DNA of 18,242 nucleotides from CAYPLH01 sp964411505 (lineage in GTDB: Bacteria > Bacillota > Clostridia > CAYPLH01 > DUMO01), in NCBI GenBank assembly GCA_964411505.1, contig CAYPLH010000072.1:1-18242 (forward strand). The letters are read 5' to 3'. Below the pieces are notes generated by a model that saw only the letters and a program-made list of their open reading frames with translations, made no database searches and was not told the DNA's origin. Made by a program: the position numbers and the translations under genes. Of the stretch, positions 1 through 7,625 are shown in pieces; position 1 is the first letter of the stretch; the number at the start of each line of letters is the position of its first letter.

Positions 1-151
1 TAGAAAGAAATATCGGCTTATCCTCGAGCTTCGCTTTTTCAAATGCCTCTTGGCCCCAAGGGAACCAATCAACAGGATTGTGAGCGTGCTGTAATAGATA
101 TGGCGATTTCTCGTTTATCAATCTATTGGGTACAACATTATTGTTAGTCAT
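1..151 (-). CDS. N-terminus of YyaL/DUF255 thioredoxin-domain protein (partial)
   Basis: Fifty codons are visible before the gene runs off the left edge. The ATG at 151-149 follows an AAGGTG ribosome binding site at good spacing. The protein contains NRLINEKSPYLLQHAHNPVD followed by a WFPWG segment and EAFEKAK..DKPIFLS, the hallmark opening of the YyaL/SPATA20 family (DUF255, thioredoxin-like N-terminal domain, usually about 600-700 residues with a glycosidase-like (alpha/alpha)6 C-terminal part). The CxxC motif should follow just outside the window. The family's biochemical role is not established, so I claim only membership. The gene diverges from the toxin-antitoxin unit to its right. Confidence 0.88.
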   Translation of the reverse strand, partial: MTNNNVVPNRLINEKSPYLLQHAHNPVDWFPWGQEAFEKAKLEDKPIFLS

Positions 152-236
152 TATATCACCTTCTTTCATTAAGTATTTCATTTTAGCATACCCTAAACCT
201 AAGAATATTACTAATAAAGCAATATCCTTATTTTCA

Positions 237-404
237 TTACTTATATGTTATATAAATTATTATATCGTCATTTATCCTGGTGTAGTCGATATAGTCAATT
301 ATGGTTTTATACAGCTGGTTCTGGTTTTCCCAAGTTAAATCAGGATTTTATATCATGTCAACAAATTCCCCTGATGTATTTTCAATAAAATACGCCATAT
401 CCAT
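237..404 (-). pseudogene. possible decayed small coding remnant
   Basis: From an ATG at 404-402 preceded by a GGAAAGG site, the minus strand reads MDMAYFIENTSGEFVDMI, then a stop at 350-348. It continues in the same frame as NPDLTWENQNQLYKTIIDYI and further residues to TAA at 239-237. The composition on both sides of the stop looks protein-like, which suggests a gene broken by one nonsense change, although an 18-residue ORF followed by chance coding cannot be excluded. I do not recognise the family. The rest of 152-532 is AT-rich, with stops in all frames and no gene I can support. Confidence 0.3.
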
Positions 405-532
405 TTATATCACATCCTTTCCTGTAATCTCATGGGATTATAACAATCTCAATATCTCTATTTATTTTATTAAATGGGCTATAGCTTTCCCAAAATAGAG
501 CGGATATTTAGTGAATCTATTTTCTTTTTAAG

Positions 533-561
533 TTGATTGTTCCACTGTTTGGGCGTATAAT
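533..561 (+). promoter_or_regulatory. promoter of toxin-antitoxin operon
   Basis: A -35 box TTGATT (533-538), a 17-base spacer and a perfect -10 box TATAAT (556-561) lie about 40 bases before the antitoxin start. AGGAGG follows at about 591-596. AbrB-type antitoxins normally repress their own promoter. No clean operator palindrome was seen. Confidence 0.75.
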
Positions 562-602
562 AAGAATAAGAAAGTGAGAAATTCCCACAAGGAGGTTTTA
601 TC

Positions 603-872
603 ATGGTTGTTGAATTAAGACAAAAATCACAGGTGACAATCCCTGTTGACATTTTAAAGGCATTGAATTTAAAGACAGGCGATAAGTTGGAATTCACAGT
701 ACAGGACGGTAAAATAGTCATACAGCCCGTTGTTACCATTCCCAAAGACCAAGCGTGGTTTTGGTCGGAAAAGTGGCAAGCCGAGGAAAGAGTGATTGAT
801 GAACAGATAAAAAACGGACAGGTAAAAAGCTTTGACAGTATTGACGCTTTAATTGAGGATTTAGACTCATGA
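603..872 (+). CDS. AbrB/MazE-type (SpoVT-AbrB) antitoxin
   Basis: This 89-residue protein has an N-terminal SpoVT-AbrB swapped-hairpin DNA-binding domain (about residues 1-45): VELRQKSQVTIPVDILKALN, then LKTGDKLEF and GKIVIQP. A basic and acidic tail (about 48-89) rich in W, E and D is where such antitoxins bind their toxin. The ATG follows AGGAGG at ideal spacing and a strong promoter. The last codons overlap the toxin start in an ATGA arrangement, so the two are probably translationally coupled. By family knowledge it neutralises the downstream toxin and represses the operon. The direct evidence is the domain and the context. Confidence 0.88.
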   Translation: MVVELRQKSQVTIPVDILKALNLKTGDKLEFTVQDGKIVIQPVVTIPKDQAWFWSEKWQAEERVIDEQIKNGQVKSFDSIDALIEDLDS

Positions 873-1147
873 TTTTTACACGCTCTGATAGATTTAAACA
901 GAATTACAGCAAGCTAAACGAGGAGCTAAAGAAAAGGGTTAAAGCAAAGTTAAAATTGATGTCCGAAAATCCAATGCACCCTTCTCTACGTACAAAACGT
1001 GTGCAGGGAACAGAAAACATATTTGAAGCCAGCATCAACATGAGTATTCGTATGACGTGGCAGTATGTTGATAGTGGTATCCTCCTACGAAACGTTGGGG
1101 GACATGACGAAACTTTAAAGAATCCGTACAATAATGCTTTGCTTTAA
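869..1147 (+). CDS. RelE/ParE-superfamily toxin
   Basis: This 92-residue basic protein overlaps the antitoxin by four bases (ATGA). It has the compact alpha-alpha-beta layout of RelE/ParE toxins: two N-terminal helices (RFKQNYSKLNEELKKRVKAK), a middle strand region (TENIFEASINMSIRMTWQY) and the C-terminal strand ILLRNVGGHDETLKNPYNN, typical of RelE-like toxins. The expected activity is ribosome-dependent mRNA cleavage, but ParE-like gyrase inhibition cannot be excluded from sequence. An AbrB-family antitoxin with a RelE-fold toxin is a hybrid pairing seen in type II systems. The stop codon directly abuts a REP-like hairpin. Confidence 0.85.
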   Translation: MIFTRSDRFKQNYSKLNEELKKRVKAKLKLMSENPMHPSLRTKRVQGTENIFEASINMSIRMTWQYVDSGILLRNVGGHDETLKNPYNNALL

Positions 1148-1178
1148 TGAGTCATTGGGGACGGTTCTTTTTGACTCA
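1148..1178. repeat. REP-like hairpin containing GGGGACGGTTCT
   Basis: TGAGTCA (1148-1154) and TGACTCA (1172-1178) form a 7-base stem around a 17-base loop containing GGGGACGGTTCT. It starts on the base after the toxin stop codon. I recall this sequence as a dispersed element of clostridial genomes, sometimes associated with REP-type tyrosine (RAYT-like) transposases. It may also act as the 3' boundary of the toxin transcript. Confidence 0.6.
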
Positions 1179-1217
1179 CTGACATTCAATGTGTGCATCA
1201 GCAAAGAATACAATCAG

Positions 1218-1246
1218 TTGATTAAATATTGGCATTAACATATAAT
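1218..1246 (+). promoter_or_regulatory. promoter of HAD-IIA phosphatase gene
   Basis: TTGATT (1218-1223), a 17-base spacer and TATAAT (1241-1246). The segment TAACATATAAT at its 3' end is identical in the promoter of the G1P dehydrogenase gene (15447-15475), and AACAT-ATA-ATGTT forms a small palindrome over the -10. Confidence 0.7.
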
Positions 1247-1344
1247 GTTTTTGTGGGATAAATACTCTTTTTGAAAAATGACAAAAGACTATGAATGGAA
1301 AAGATAGACGGAGCAGGTTAAAGCGCGTTGAAAGAGGGCTAAAA

Positions 1345-2136
1345 ATGAAAAAGGATATGAGTATATTAAAAGAAAAAAAACTGTTTGTTCTTGATATGGA
1401 CGGAACATTTTATCTTGGAAGTAAAATTATTGACGGTTCTTTGCGTTTTATTGGAAAGCTACGTGAGCTAAAGAAAGATTTTATATTTTTCACAAACAAC
1501 TCATCCCGGGATTCAGAAACCTACTTAAAAAAACTAGCAGGTATGGGGTTGGAAGTAGACGGTGTGAAGGTAATTACCTCTGGAGATATAACAATAAAAT
1601 ATTTGCAGGAGAAGTATCCTAAAAAAGGTGTCTATTTAGTAGGAACAGAATATCTTGAAAGCAGCTTTAGAAGAGCAGGAATAGAACTTAAGCAACATAG
1701 AGCTGATGTTGTAGTAATAGGGTTTGATACTACTTTAACCTATGAAAAAATATCTAAAGCCTGTGGCTTTATAAGAGAAGGTGCAGTTTTTGTTGCTACT
1801 CATCCTGATCTTAATTGTCCGGTTGAGCATGGCTCAATACCAGATTGCGGAGCTATGTGCAGCATGATAACAGCCTCTACCGGTGTGTTACCCAAATACC
1901 TTGGTAAGCCTTTTGAAGAGACAATAATTGGAATCAGGCGTATTACTGGTTATAATAATGATGACATGGTTTTTGTTGGCGACAGATTGTCAACCGATAT
2001 TGCGATAGGAGCTAAAAATAATGTCACTAGTATACTTGTGTTATCAGGAGAAACTAAAATAAAAGATCTTGAGCGTTCTGATATTCAGCCCGATTTTGTG
2101 TTTGACTCACTTTCTCATATAATAGATCATCTATAA
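1345..2136 (+). CDS. HAD superfamily IIA phosphatase, AraL/NagD-like
   Basis: This 263-residue cytoplasmic HAD phosphatase has all four motifs: DMDGT (I, D17 and D19), TNNSS (II, about 50-54), the Lys in GKP (III, K188) and GDRLSTD (IV, about 212-218). The C2 cap inserted between motifs II and III marks subclass IIA (NagD, AraL, p-nitrophenyl phosphatase). Members remove phosphate from sugar phosphates and related metabolites, often with broad specificity. I chose ATG 1345 because AGAGGG precedes it at good spacing. An in-frame ATG at 1291 would add 18 basic residues but has no ribosome binding site. AraL genes often accompany the G1P dehydrogenase araM, which here lies 14 kb to the right. 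The exact substrate is not readable. Confidence 0.88.
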   Translation: MKKDMSILKEKKLFVLDMDGTFYLGSKIIDGSLRFIGKLRELKKDFIFFTNNSSRDSETYLKKLAGMGLEVDGVKVITSGDITIKYLQEKYPKKGVYLVGTEYLESSFRRAGIELKQHRADVVVIGFDTTLTYEKISKACGFIREGAVFVATHPDLNCPVEHGSIPDCGAMCSMITASTGVLPKYLGKPFEETIIGIRRITGYNNDDMVFVGDRLSTDIAIGAKNNVTSILVLSGETKIKDLERSDIQPDFVFDSLSHIIDHL

Positions 2137-2150
2137 ATTTTAAACAGTTT

Positions 2151-2226
2151 TGATTAGTCCCCATAAAAGTTGTAAAGCGATTATTTACCGCAGGCAAACC
2201 TGCAGTAAATTTTTGGGGACTAATCA
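2151..2226. repeat. long nested palindrome between convergent genes
   Basis: TGATTAGTCCCC (2151-2162) pairs perfectly with GGGGACTAATCA (2215-2226). Nested inside are ATTTACCGCAGG (2183-2194) and CCTGCAGTAAAT (2199-2210) around a 4-base loop, with one mismatch that becomes a G-U pair in minus-strand RNA. It sits between the HAD gene and the convergent ABC gene, so it could be a bidirectional terminator. The nested architecture and GGGGAC arm also suit a REP/MITE-type element. Confidence 0.7.
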
Positions 2227-2313
2227 ATTATTGATATTACCTTTAAGCAATTCGATTTTACATAACATAAGGAGACAGTTGGTAAGTCTCTTCTGGTAGA
2301 AGAATTTATTTGC

Positions 2314-4185
2314 TCATGCTATTTCATGCATAATTGTGTCAATATCTTCACCTTCGTACTGAAGTCTATAAAGGTTGTAGTAGAGACCTTCTTGTTCAAG
2401 TAATTCCTGATGTGACCCCATTTCGCGAATCTCACCCTTATGGATAACAATAATATTATCCGCTTTTTGAATAGTTGATAACCGGTGGGCAATGGCAATG
2501 CTCGTTCTACCGCTCATCAGTTTAGCCAAGGCTTCTTGTATAAGAATTTCCGTCTCGGTATCAATATTAGATGTAGCTTCATCAAGCACTAATATTGCGG
2601 GTTCAAAAACTAAAGCCCGGGCAAAGGAAAGAAGCTGTCTTTGCCCTGCTGAAAGCATGGTGCCTTTTTCATTTACCGGATGCTTGTAATTATTCTGGAA
2701 TCGATTAATAAAATAGTCTGCATTTACATATTCGGCTGCTTGTTTAACTTTCTCAAGAGGTATATCTTCAGAGAAAAGCCTTATATTTGTTTCAATATCT
2801 CCTGAAAAAAGGAATACATCCTGAAGCACAAGTCCTATACTTTTACGAAGATTTGATTTCTTTATTTTTTTTAAGTTAACTCCGTCTATGAATATGTCAC
2901 CTTTTTGTATTTCATAGAAGCCGCAGATAAGATTGATAATGCTGGTTTTTCCAGCACCTGTTGCACCTACGAATGCAGCGGTTTCACCGGGTCTTATTAC
3001 AAACGAAACATCTTTTAAAACCCAGTTTTCTTCAACATAGGCAAACCATACATTCTTAAATTCAATCTCGCCTTTTATGTCTTTCAGCTCGACAAACTCT
3101 CCTTCAGGTTCGGGTTCAGGTTTTTCATCCCAAAGGTTAAATATACGTTCTGAAGAAACCATTGAACTTTGCATAATATTATATTTTTCTGTCATATCCA
3201 TGATTGGCTGAAAAAACTGATTAATATACTGAGTGAATGCAAAAAGTGTACCAAACTCTAAAACACCTGATATGATATCCCTTCCTCCAAGCCATAAAAG
3301 GAGAGCTAAAGCAAGTGAACGGACTATATCCATAAATGGTCTGAAAACCCCATGTATTTTAATCCTTTTATTATTTGATTGATAGTAATCTTTATTAATC
3401 TCCTGAAACTCTTTGTTTTTGATGTCTTGCATATTGAATACCTGAATTAGTTTCATACCCGATATATGTTCAGATAAAAAAGCGTTCAAAATTGCCAGCT
3501 TGGTTCTTATCTCGCGAAAAACCTTTCGTGCTTTGGAGCGGAAAATAACTGTTGCGATAAGCATTAATGGAAGTACAAGAAAGCTTAAAATTGTCAAACG
3601 AACGCTTAAGCTTAACATTATTGCGACTACACCAATCATGACAAAAACATCTTGGAAAAGACTTACGATTACGTTAGTGAACAATTCGTTAAGTGCATCA
3701 GTATCGTTGGTAACTCGTGTCACTAATGTGCCAACTGGGTGTCTGTCAAAATATGAGACAGGTAGCTTTTGCAGATGCTCGAATATCTGCTCCCTTAAGC
3801 TCAGTATAATTTTTTTACCAGTATAATTGAGTATATAGGTATGGAGATAACTGAACCCAAACTCCAAGATTATCAGCGCAAAGAAAACAATTCCAAGAAT
3901 GATTATTCCATTTCGGGCAGAATCCATGGGTAATAATCCGGATAACCCGCCATGCATATAATTATCTATAGCTAATTTTGTTATATACGGTCTTGCCAGC
4001 TTGGATGCTGAAACTGCCAGTATAAGAAGCAGAGATATCGCAAACAGGTACCAATAGGGCTTAGCATATTTCATAAGCCTCTTCATCAACTTGCTGTCAT
4101 ATGCTTTACCATCTACCTTTTCATACCTTGAATATCTTCCGCCTGAACCTCCATGCATTCCACCAAACCCGAAACCACCTGCCAT
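2314..4185 (-). CDS. ABC exporter half-transporter, canonical-site subunit (TM288-like)
   Basis: This 623-residue protein begins with a Gly-rich segment (MAGGFGFGGMHGGSGG). A six-helix type IV exporter membrane domain follows (about 45-345), then a nucleotide-binding domain with Walker A GATGAGKTS (about 407-415), signature LSAGQRQLL (about 511), Walker B LVLDEATSNID with the catalytic Glu (about 536) and the H-loop His (about 567). LSAGQ instead of LSGGQ together with a normal Glu matches the TM288-type subunit of heterodimeric exporters. The start has GGAGG at ideal spacing, 77 bases after the partner's stop. It probably exports hydrophobic compounds or peptides together with the upstream subunit. 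The substrate is not predictable. Confidence 0.92.
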   Translation of the reverse strand: MAGGFGFGGMHGGSGGRYSRYEKVDGKAYDSKLMKRLMKYAKPYWYLFAISLLLILAVSASKLARPYITKLAIDNYMHGGLSGLLPMDSARNGIIILGIVFFALIILEFGFSYLHTYILNYTGKKIILSLREQIFEHLQKLPVSYFDRHPVGTLVTRVTNDTDALNELFTNVIVSLFQDVFVMIGVVAIMLSLSVRLTILSFLVLPLMLIATVIFRSKARKVFREIRTKLAILNAFLSEHISGMKLIQVFNMQDIKNKEFQEINKDYYQSNNKRIKIHGVFRPFMDIVRSLALALLLWLGGRDIISGVLEFGTLFAFTQYINQFFQPIMDMTEKYNIMQSSMVSSERIFNLWDEKPEPEPEGEFVELKDIKGEIEFKNVWFAYVEENWVLKDVSFVIRPGETAAFVGATGAGKTSIINLICGFYEIQKGDIFIDGVNLKKIKKSNLRKSIGLVLQDVFLFSGDIETNIRLFSEDIPLEKVKQAAEYVNADYFINRFQNNYKHPVNEKGTMLSAGQRQLLSFARALVFEPAILVLDEATSNIDTETEILIQEALAKLMSGRTSIAIAHRLSTIQKADNIIVIHKGEIREMGSHQELLEQEGLYYNLYRLQYEGEDIDTIMHEIA

Positions 4186-4262
4186 ATAAATCCTCCTTGT
4201 TAGGCAACATTCTATTGCTTTTGTTCTTTATTTCTAACGCTACTACCTGCCTTCCAATCTTT

Positions 4263-6131
4263 TCATGCACTCTGGATTTGCTCTTCCAGCATTTGTTTTT
4301 TATATATACGATGATAAAAACCCTTACGCTCTACCAGTTCATCATGAGTTCCATGCTCTACAATTCTTCCATTATCTAATACAATAATTTCATCTGCATC
4401 CTTAATAGTAGAAATTCTGTGTGCTATGAAGATACAGGTTTTGTTTTTCATAAATGTTTTAAGCCCATCCAGAATCCTTTTTTCAGTATTAGTATCAACT
4501 GCTGAAAGGCAATCGTCCAGAATTAGGATTGATGGATCGTTAACAAGGGCTCTTGCAATTGAAATTCTTTGTTTTTGGCCTCCTGAAAGGTTAACGCCAC
4601 GCTCGCCGATCATAGCCTCAAACTTGTCGGGAAACTCCATAATATTGTCATATACATGACTGATTTTAACAGCTTCTTCTATTTCGTCCATACTTCTTTT
4701 GTAGGGAGAAAAATTGACATTATCTTGTACTGTGGCGGAAAACAAATAGTTATCCTGTGGCACATATCCGATACTATTTCTTAAAACCTCAAGCGGGATA
4801 TCCATAATATCCTTTCCATCAATAAAAAGTTGCCCTCTAGAATTGGGATTGTAAAGCCTTAATAAGAGATTTCCCAAGGTTGATTTTCCGCTTCCAATCT
4901 TTCCAATTACTGCAATGGTTTTACCCGATTTAATTTTAAGATTTATATCTTTTAGTGTAGGCTTAGAATCTTCGTTATATGAGAAGGTTAGATTATTAAA
5001 CTCAATATTACCTTTTAGCTTGCTATCGGATTTCATTGAAACGTTATTTGTAATAGCTTCACTGTCATAAACATCAGGTTTTTCATTAAAAAGCTCTTCC
5101 ACTCTTGATGCAGATGCCTTACCTCTTTGTATAAAGTTAATAATCATCCCGATAAATGTAACCGGTCTTACCAATATGCCAATGTAGCCGTTAAAGGCTA
5201 CAAAATCACCTAGAGATATAGAACCTAACAAAACAAGATTACCGCCATATATAAGTGATATACAATATGAAAGCGATGATATAAGTCTTATTAAAGGACC
5301 GAACACTCCCTGAACTTTTGCAAGATTCAAATTAATATCAAAATTATCCTGGTTTAATTTGTTAAAATTACTAATTTCCTTTTCTTCTTGTACAAAAGCT
5401 TTTATTACCCTTATTCCAGAGATGTTTTCCTGAGCTTTAGTTGTCAAGTTAGCAAAGGATTCCTGTACCTTACGAAATCTCTGATTTATTATCCTGCCAA
5501 ACTTGGTCATTATGTACATAAGAAGTGGTAAAGGGATAAAAACTGCCAAAGTCAGCCGTAAATCCACAGACTGCCACATTATTAAAATACTGGAGAAGAT
5601 AAGAAGGATTGATTCTATAATTAACATTACACCCCTGCCGAGAGCTTTTTCAACAGCACTTACATCATTTATGGACAGAGCCATAATATCCCCTACTGGT
5701 TTTTTATTAAAGTAATTAAGTGAAAGCTTTGTCAGCTGCTTGAACATATCATTTCTGACCATCATATCAATTAGATTGGAAGACCCTTGCATAAGTATCC
5801 TTGTGAAATAGTTAAAAATGAAAATCAGAAATGATGTCAATACAATTATTCCGGCATATACCATAAGCTGAGAGTTGTTTATCGAATCTTTGCTCAGCAT
5901 ATCTATAATATCACCGGTTAGCCTTGGAGTAATCAGCTGGAGAAGATTGACTACCAATAAAACACCACATCCTACAAGATATCTTCCTTTAAATTGCTTT
6001 AAATATTTAAAAAATCTTGTGTCCTTAAAGGCTATATCTGGTGATCTTCCATAAGCCATTTCAATGCTTTTTTTTGAGTGAGCTGCATATTTTCTTTTTT
6101 TCATTTTTAAAGATCGTTGTTTATTATCCAA
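4263..6131 (-). CDS. ABC exporter half-transporter, degenerate-site subunit (TM287-like)
   Basis: This subunit of about 622 residues has a basic N-terminus, a six-helix exporter domain (about 45-335) and a nucleotide-binding domain with Walker A GKIGSGKST (about 410-418), signature LSGGQKQR (about 515) and Walker B ILILDDCLSAVD. In the last, Asp (about 540) replaces the catalytic Glu. That substitution defines the degenerate ATPase site of TM287/288, LmrCD and BmrCD-type heterodimers. I place the start at TTG 6131, 8 bases after GGAGG. The longer frame to TTG 6146 would place that GGAGG inside the coding sequence. It follows marR by 21 bases and is surely co-transcribed with it. Confidence 0.9.
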   Translation of the reverse strand: MDNKQRSLKMKKRKYAAHSKKSIEMAYGRSPDIAFKDTRFFKYLKQFKGRYLVGCGVLLVVNLLQLITPRLTGDIIDMLSKDSINNSQLMVYAGIIVLTSFLIFIFNYFTRILMQGSSNLIDMMVRNDMFKQLTKLSLNYFNKKPVGDIMALSINDVSAVEKALGRGVMLIIESILLIFSSILIMWQSVDLRLTLAVFIPLPLLMYIMTKFGRIINQRFRKVQESFANLTTKAQENISGIRVIKAFVQEEKEISNFNKLNQDNFDINLNLAKVQGVFGPLIRLISSLSYCISLIYGGNLVLLGSISLGDFVAFNGYIGILVRPVTFIGMIINFIQRGKASASRVEELFNEKPDVYDSEAITNNVSMKSDSKLKGNIEFNNLTFSYNEDSKPTLKDINLKIKSGKTIAVIGKIGSGKSTLGNLLLRLYNPNSRGQLFIDGKDIMDIPLEVLRNSIGYVPQDNYLFSATVQDNVNFSPYKRSMDEIEEAVKISHVYDNIMEFPDKFEAMIGERGVNLSGGQKQRISIARALVNDPSILILDDCLSAVDTNTEKRILDGLKTFMKNKTCIFIAHRISTIKDADEIIVLDNGRIVEHGTHDELVERKGFYHRIYKKQMLEEQIQSA

Positions 6132-6152
6132 AACTATTGCCTCCAATATAAG

Positions 6153-6575
6153 TTAGTTCAAACCATTTAAAACATTATTTGCTGAATTAATAAATGCAGT
6201 TTTTTCATCATCACTTATTTTTGAAAACATTTCCACTATAAATTCTTCTTGTTTTATTAAAACTTCCTTGCGGATTTTTATACCTTCATCTGTCAATTTG
6301 ACACGAACTACTCTTCTGTCTACCGGGTCGTTTACTCTCATAACAACTCCTTTTTGCTCAAGAAAATCCACAAGGCCTGTTACATTGCTGTTAACCTTAA
6401 ACGATCTGGCACTTATCTCCGAAAGCGTCAAGGCCTCGCCCGGGCTTATGTTTTTCATGACTGAATATTGATTCCATGCAAATCCCAGCTCACTTAAATG
6501 TCTTCTTGACCTATGCAGTACTTTTCTGTGAAGTCGTATAACTCTTGAAAAACATTCCATTGACAAGTTATCCAC
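6153..6575 (-). CDS. MarR-family transcriptional regulator
   Basis: This 140-residue winged-helix protein shows the MarR core: helix-turn-helix around LTLSEISARSFKVNSNVTGL, then VDFLEQKGVVMRV and the wing DPVDRRVVRVKLTDEG with its conserved D-x-R. The start is GTG at 6575, after GAGGTG at 7-base spacing. It is the first gene of an operon with the two ABC subunits. MarR proteins of this kind usually repress the exporter and release DNA when a small hydrophobic ligand binds. The ligand is unknown. The probable operator is the inverted repeat at 6597-6629. Confidence 0.9.
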   Translation of the reverse strand: MDNLSMECFSRVIRLHRKVLHRSRRHLSELGFAWNQYSVMKNISPGEALTLSEISARSFKVNSNVTGLVDFLEQKGVVMRVNDPVDRRVVRVKLTDEGIKIRKEVLIKQEEFIVEMFSKISDDEKTAFINSANNVLNGLN

Positions 6576-6596
6576 TTATATTCACCTCACTTATTA

Positions 6597-6629
6597 ATTA
6601 TAATATTTATAACTAGTAAATATTATAAT
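6597..6629. promoter_or_regulatory. probable MarR operator (13-base inverted repeat)
   Basis: ATTATAATATTTA (6597-6609) and TAAATATTATAAT (6617-6629) form a perfect 13-base inverted repeat with a 7-base spacer. The right arm covers the -10 box of the marR promoter, so a bound dimer would block RNA polymerase. The arm length suits a MarR dimer. Confidence 0.7.
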
Positions 6630-6650
6630 ACGTAAATGATAATATTGCAA
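6622..6650 (-). promoter_or_regulatory. promoter of marR-ABC operon
   Basis: Read on the minus strand: -35 TTGCAA (6650-6645), a 17-base spacer, and -10 TATAAT (6627-6622). Transcription would start about 40 bases before the GTG of marR, within or just past the operator. Confidence 0.75.
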
Positions 6651-6752
6651 GAGCATGTTGGAAAATTATGTGTCTATCACTACAGCGGTGTGTCTATTTG
6701 GTTAGCCGAATTCATGCAGACTCATCTCTGTGTTTAGGCTCAAAATAATGGG

Positions 6753-6767
6753 GTATAATTATCATGT
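6753..6767 (+). promoter_or_regulatory. ferritin -10 box with possible PerR box
   Basis: TATAAT (6754-6759) is a perfect -10, although the -35 (TGTTTA, 17 bases upstream) is weak. The 15 bases GTATAATTATCATGT match the Bacillus PerR consensus TTATAATNATTATAA at about 10 of 14 defined positions. A perR gene lies in this window, so PerR control of ferritin is plausible but not shown. Confidence 0.4.
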
Positions 6768-6830
6768 TCTTGAATATTGTGGACACATTTAGACTTTTAA
6801 CAATTTAAATTTTGAAAAGGGGAATTTACT

Positions 6831-7313
6831 ATGAACAAATTGTATGACGATTTAAATGAACAGATGAACTTTGAGCTGGAATCCGCATATATTTATGCTA
6901 CCATGTCAGCATATTTAGACGCATTAAACATGAAGGGTATGACCCATTTCGTTGATTGCCAGGTTAAAGAGGAAATGGAGCATGCTGCAAAAATTAAGAG
7001 ATTTCTCCAGGAAACCGGATATGGTGTAAAATACCGTCCGTTAGATCCGGGCGCAGGGGAATTTGAGTCTATTTTGGATGTTTTCAAGAAGGCACTTGCT
7101 CATGAAAAGGTTGTTACGGGGCGCATTCATGCACTGGCTGATGCTGCTTTGGAGCAAAAGGAGCAAAGGGTGCATAACCTTTTAATATGGTTTGTTGATG
7201 AACAAATTGAGGAAGAGGACACCTTTGGCACTCTTGTTGAACAGCTAGAAAGAATAGAAAATAATTGGGCAGGGATTTATGCACTTGATCATGTTATGGG
7301 GAAAAGGGAATAG
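6831..7313 (+). CDS. ftnA: non-haem ferritin (FtnA-type)
   Basis: This 160-residue four-helix-bundle ferritin oxidises Fe(II) and stores the ferric mineral in a 24-subunit cytoplasmic shell. Aligned by eye with E. coli FtnA, ferroxidase residues are present: E15 (in LNEQMNFELES), E48 and H51 (in KEEMEHAAK), the Glu of AHEKVVT, and the Glu residues of DEQIEEEDTF. Its length matches the bacterial ferritin family, and it lacks the haem-ligand context of bacterioferritin. The start follows AAAAGGGG. It is transcribed divergently from marR. With katA and perR in the same window it fits iron and peroxide defence. No clear terminator hairpin follows it. Confidence 0.92.
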   Translation: MNKLYDDLNEQMNFELESAYIYATMSAYLDALNMKGMTHFVDCQVKEEMEHAAKIKRFLQETGYGVKYRPLDPGAGEFESILDVFKKALAHEKVVTGRIHALADAALEQKEQRVHNLLIWFVDEQIEEEDTFGTLVEQLERIENNWAGIYALDHVMGKRE

Positions 7314-7466
7314 CTACATTTTGTTCAGCTGATATTTGTATCGAAGTGAAGATAATTAAATAGTGTATGTAATGTCTTTAATCCTCCTAATATGACATTT
7401 GAAAACGCAATAGAATTAATGTGTTTTAAATGTGGTACAATGAGACATTATCATAAGTGGGTGTTA
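7314..7466. other. AT-rich spacer without recognised features
   Basis: This stretch lies between the ferritin stop and repeat copy A. No gene, strong hairpin or convincing promoter was seen. Confidence 0.5.
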
Positions 7467-7525
7467 CAGTTCAGACACTACATATTGAGATAAATTTTCG
7501 CAATAGCGGAAACTACGCTTCATTT
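7467..7525 (+). repeat. 60-base dispersed repeat, copy A
   Basis: The core TTGAGATAAATTTTCGCAAT, with the following GCGGAAACTACGCTTCATTT, is a diverged copy of sequences at 15343-15403 (inverted) and 18182-18242 (same orientation). A shared upstream part resembles GTTCAGACCCT. It marks the left edge of the G+C-richer accessory block. It could be the end of an insertion element or a recombination site. No recombinase gene is nearby. Confidence 0.8.
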
Positions 7526-7552
7526 GCAAGAGCTATAAAAGTTTTCGTTCGG

Positions 7553-7625
7553 GCAAGCCGGAACTCGCAAAAATGCATTTTGAAATATTACTTTGTTGCA
7601 TTTTTGCGTAGAACAGTCGGCTTGC
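7553..7625. repeat. large imperfect hairpin next to repeat A
   Basis: GCAAGCCG (7553-7560) pairs with CGGCTTGC (7618-7625), and CGCAAAAATGCA (7566-7577) pairs perfectly with TGCATTTTTGCG (7597-7608). An asymmetric internal loop lies between the stems and a 19-base apical loop. It follows repeat A and resembles the end structure of a palindromic mobile element. Confidence 0.65.

Noticed and set aside
126..498. Plus-strand open frames near the left end
   Set aside because: They overlap the YyaL start region and the remnant on the other strand, lack ribosome binding sites and have composition expected of AT-rich noncoding DNA.
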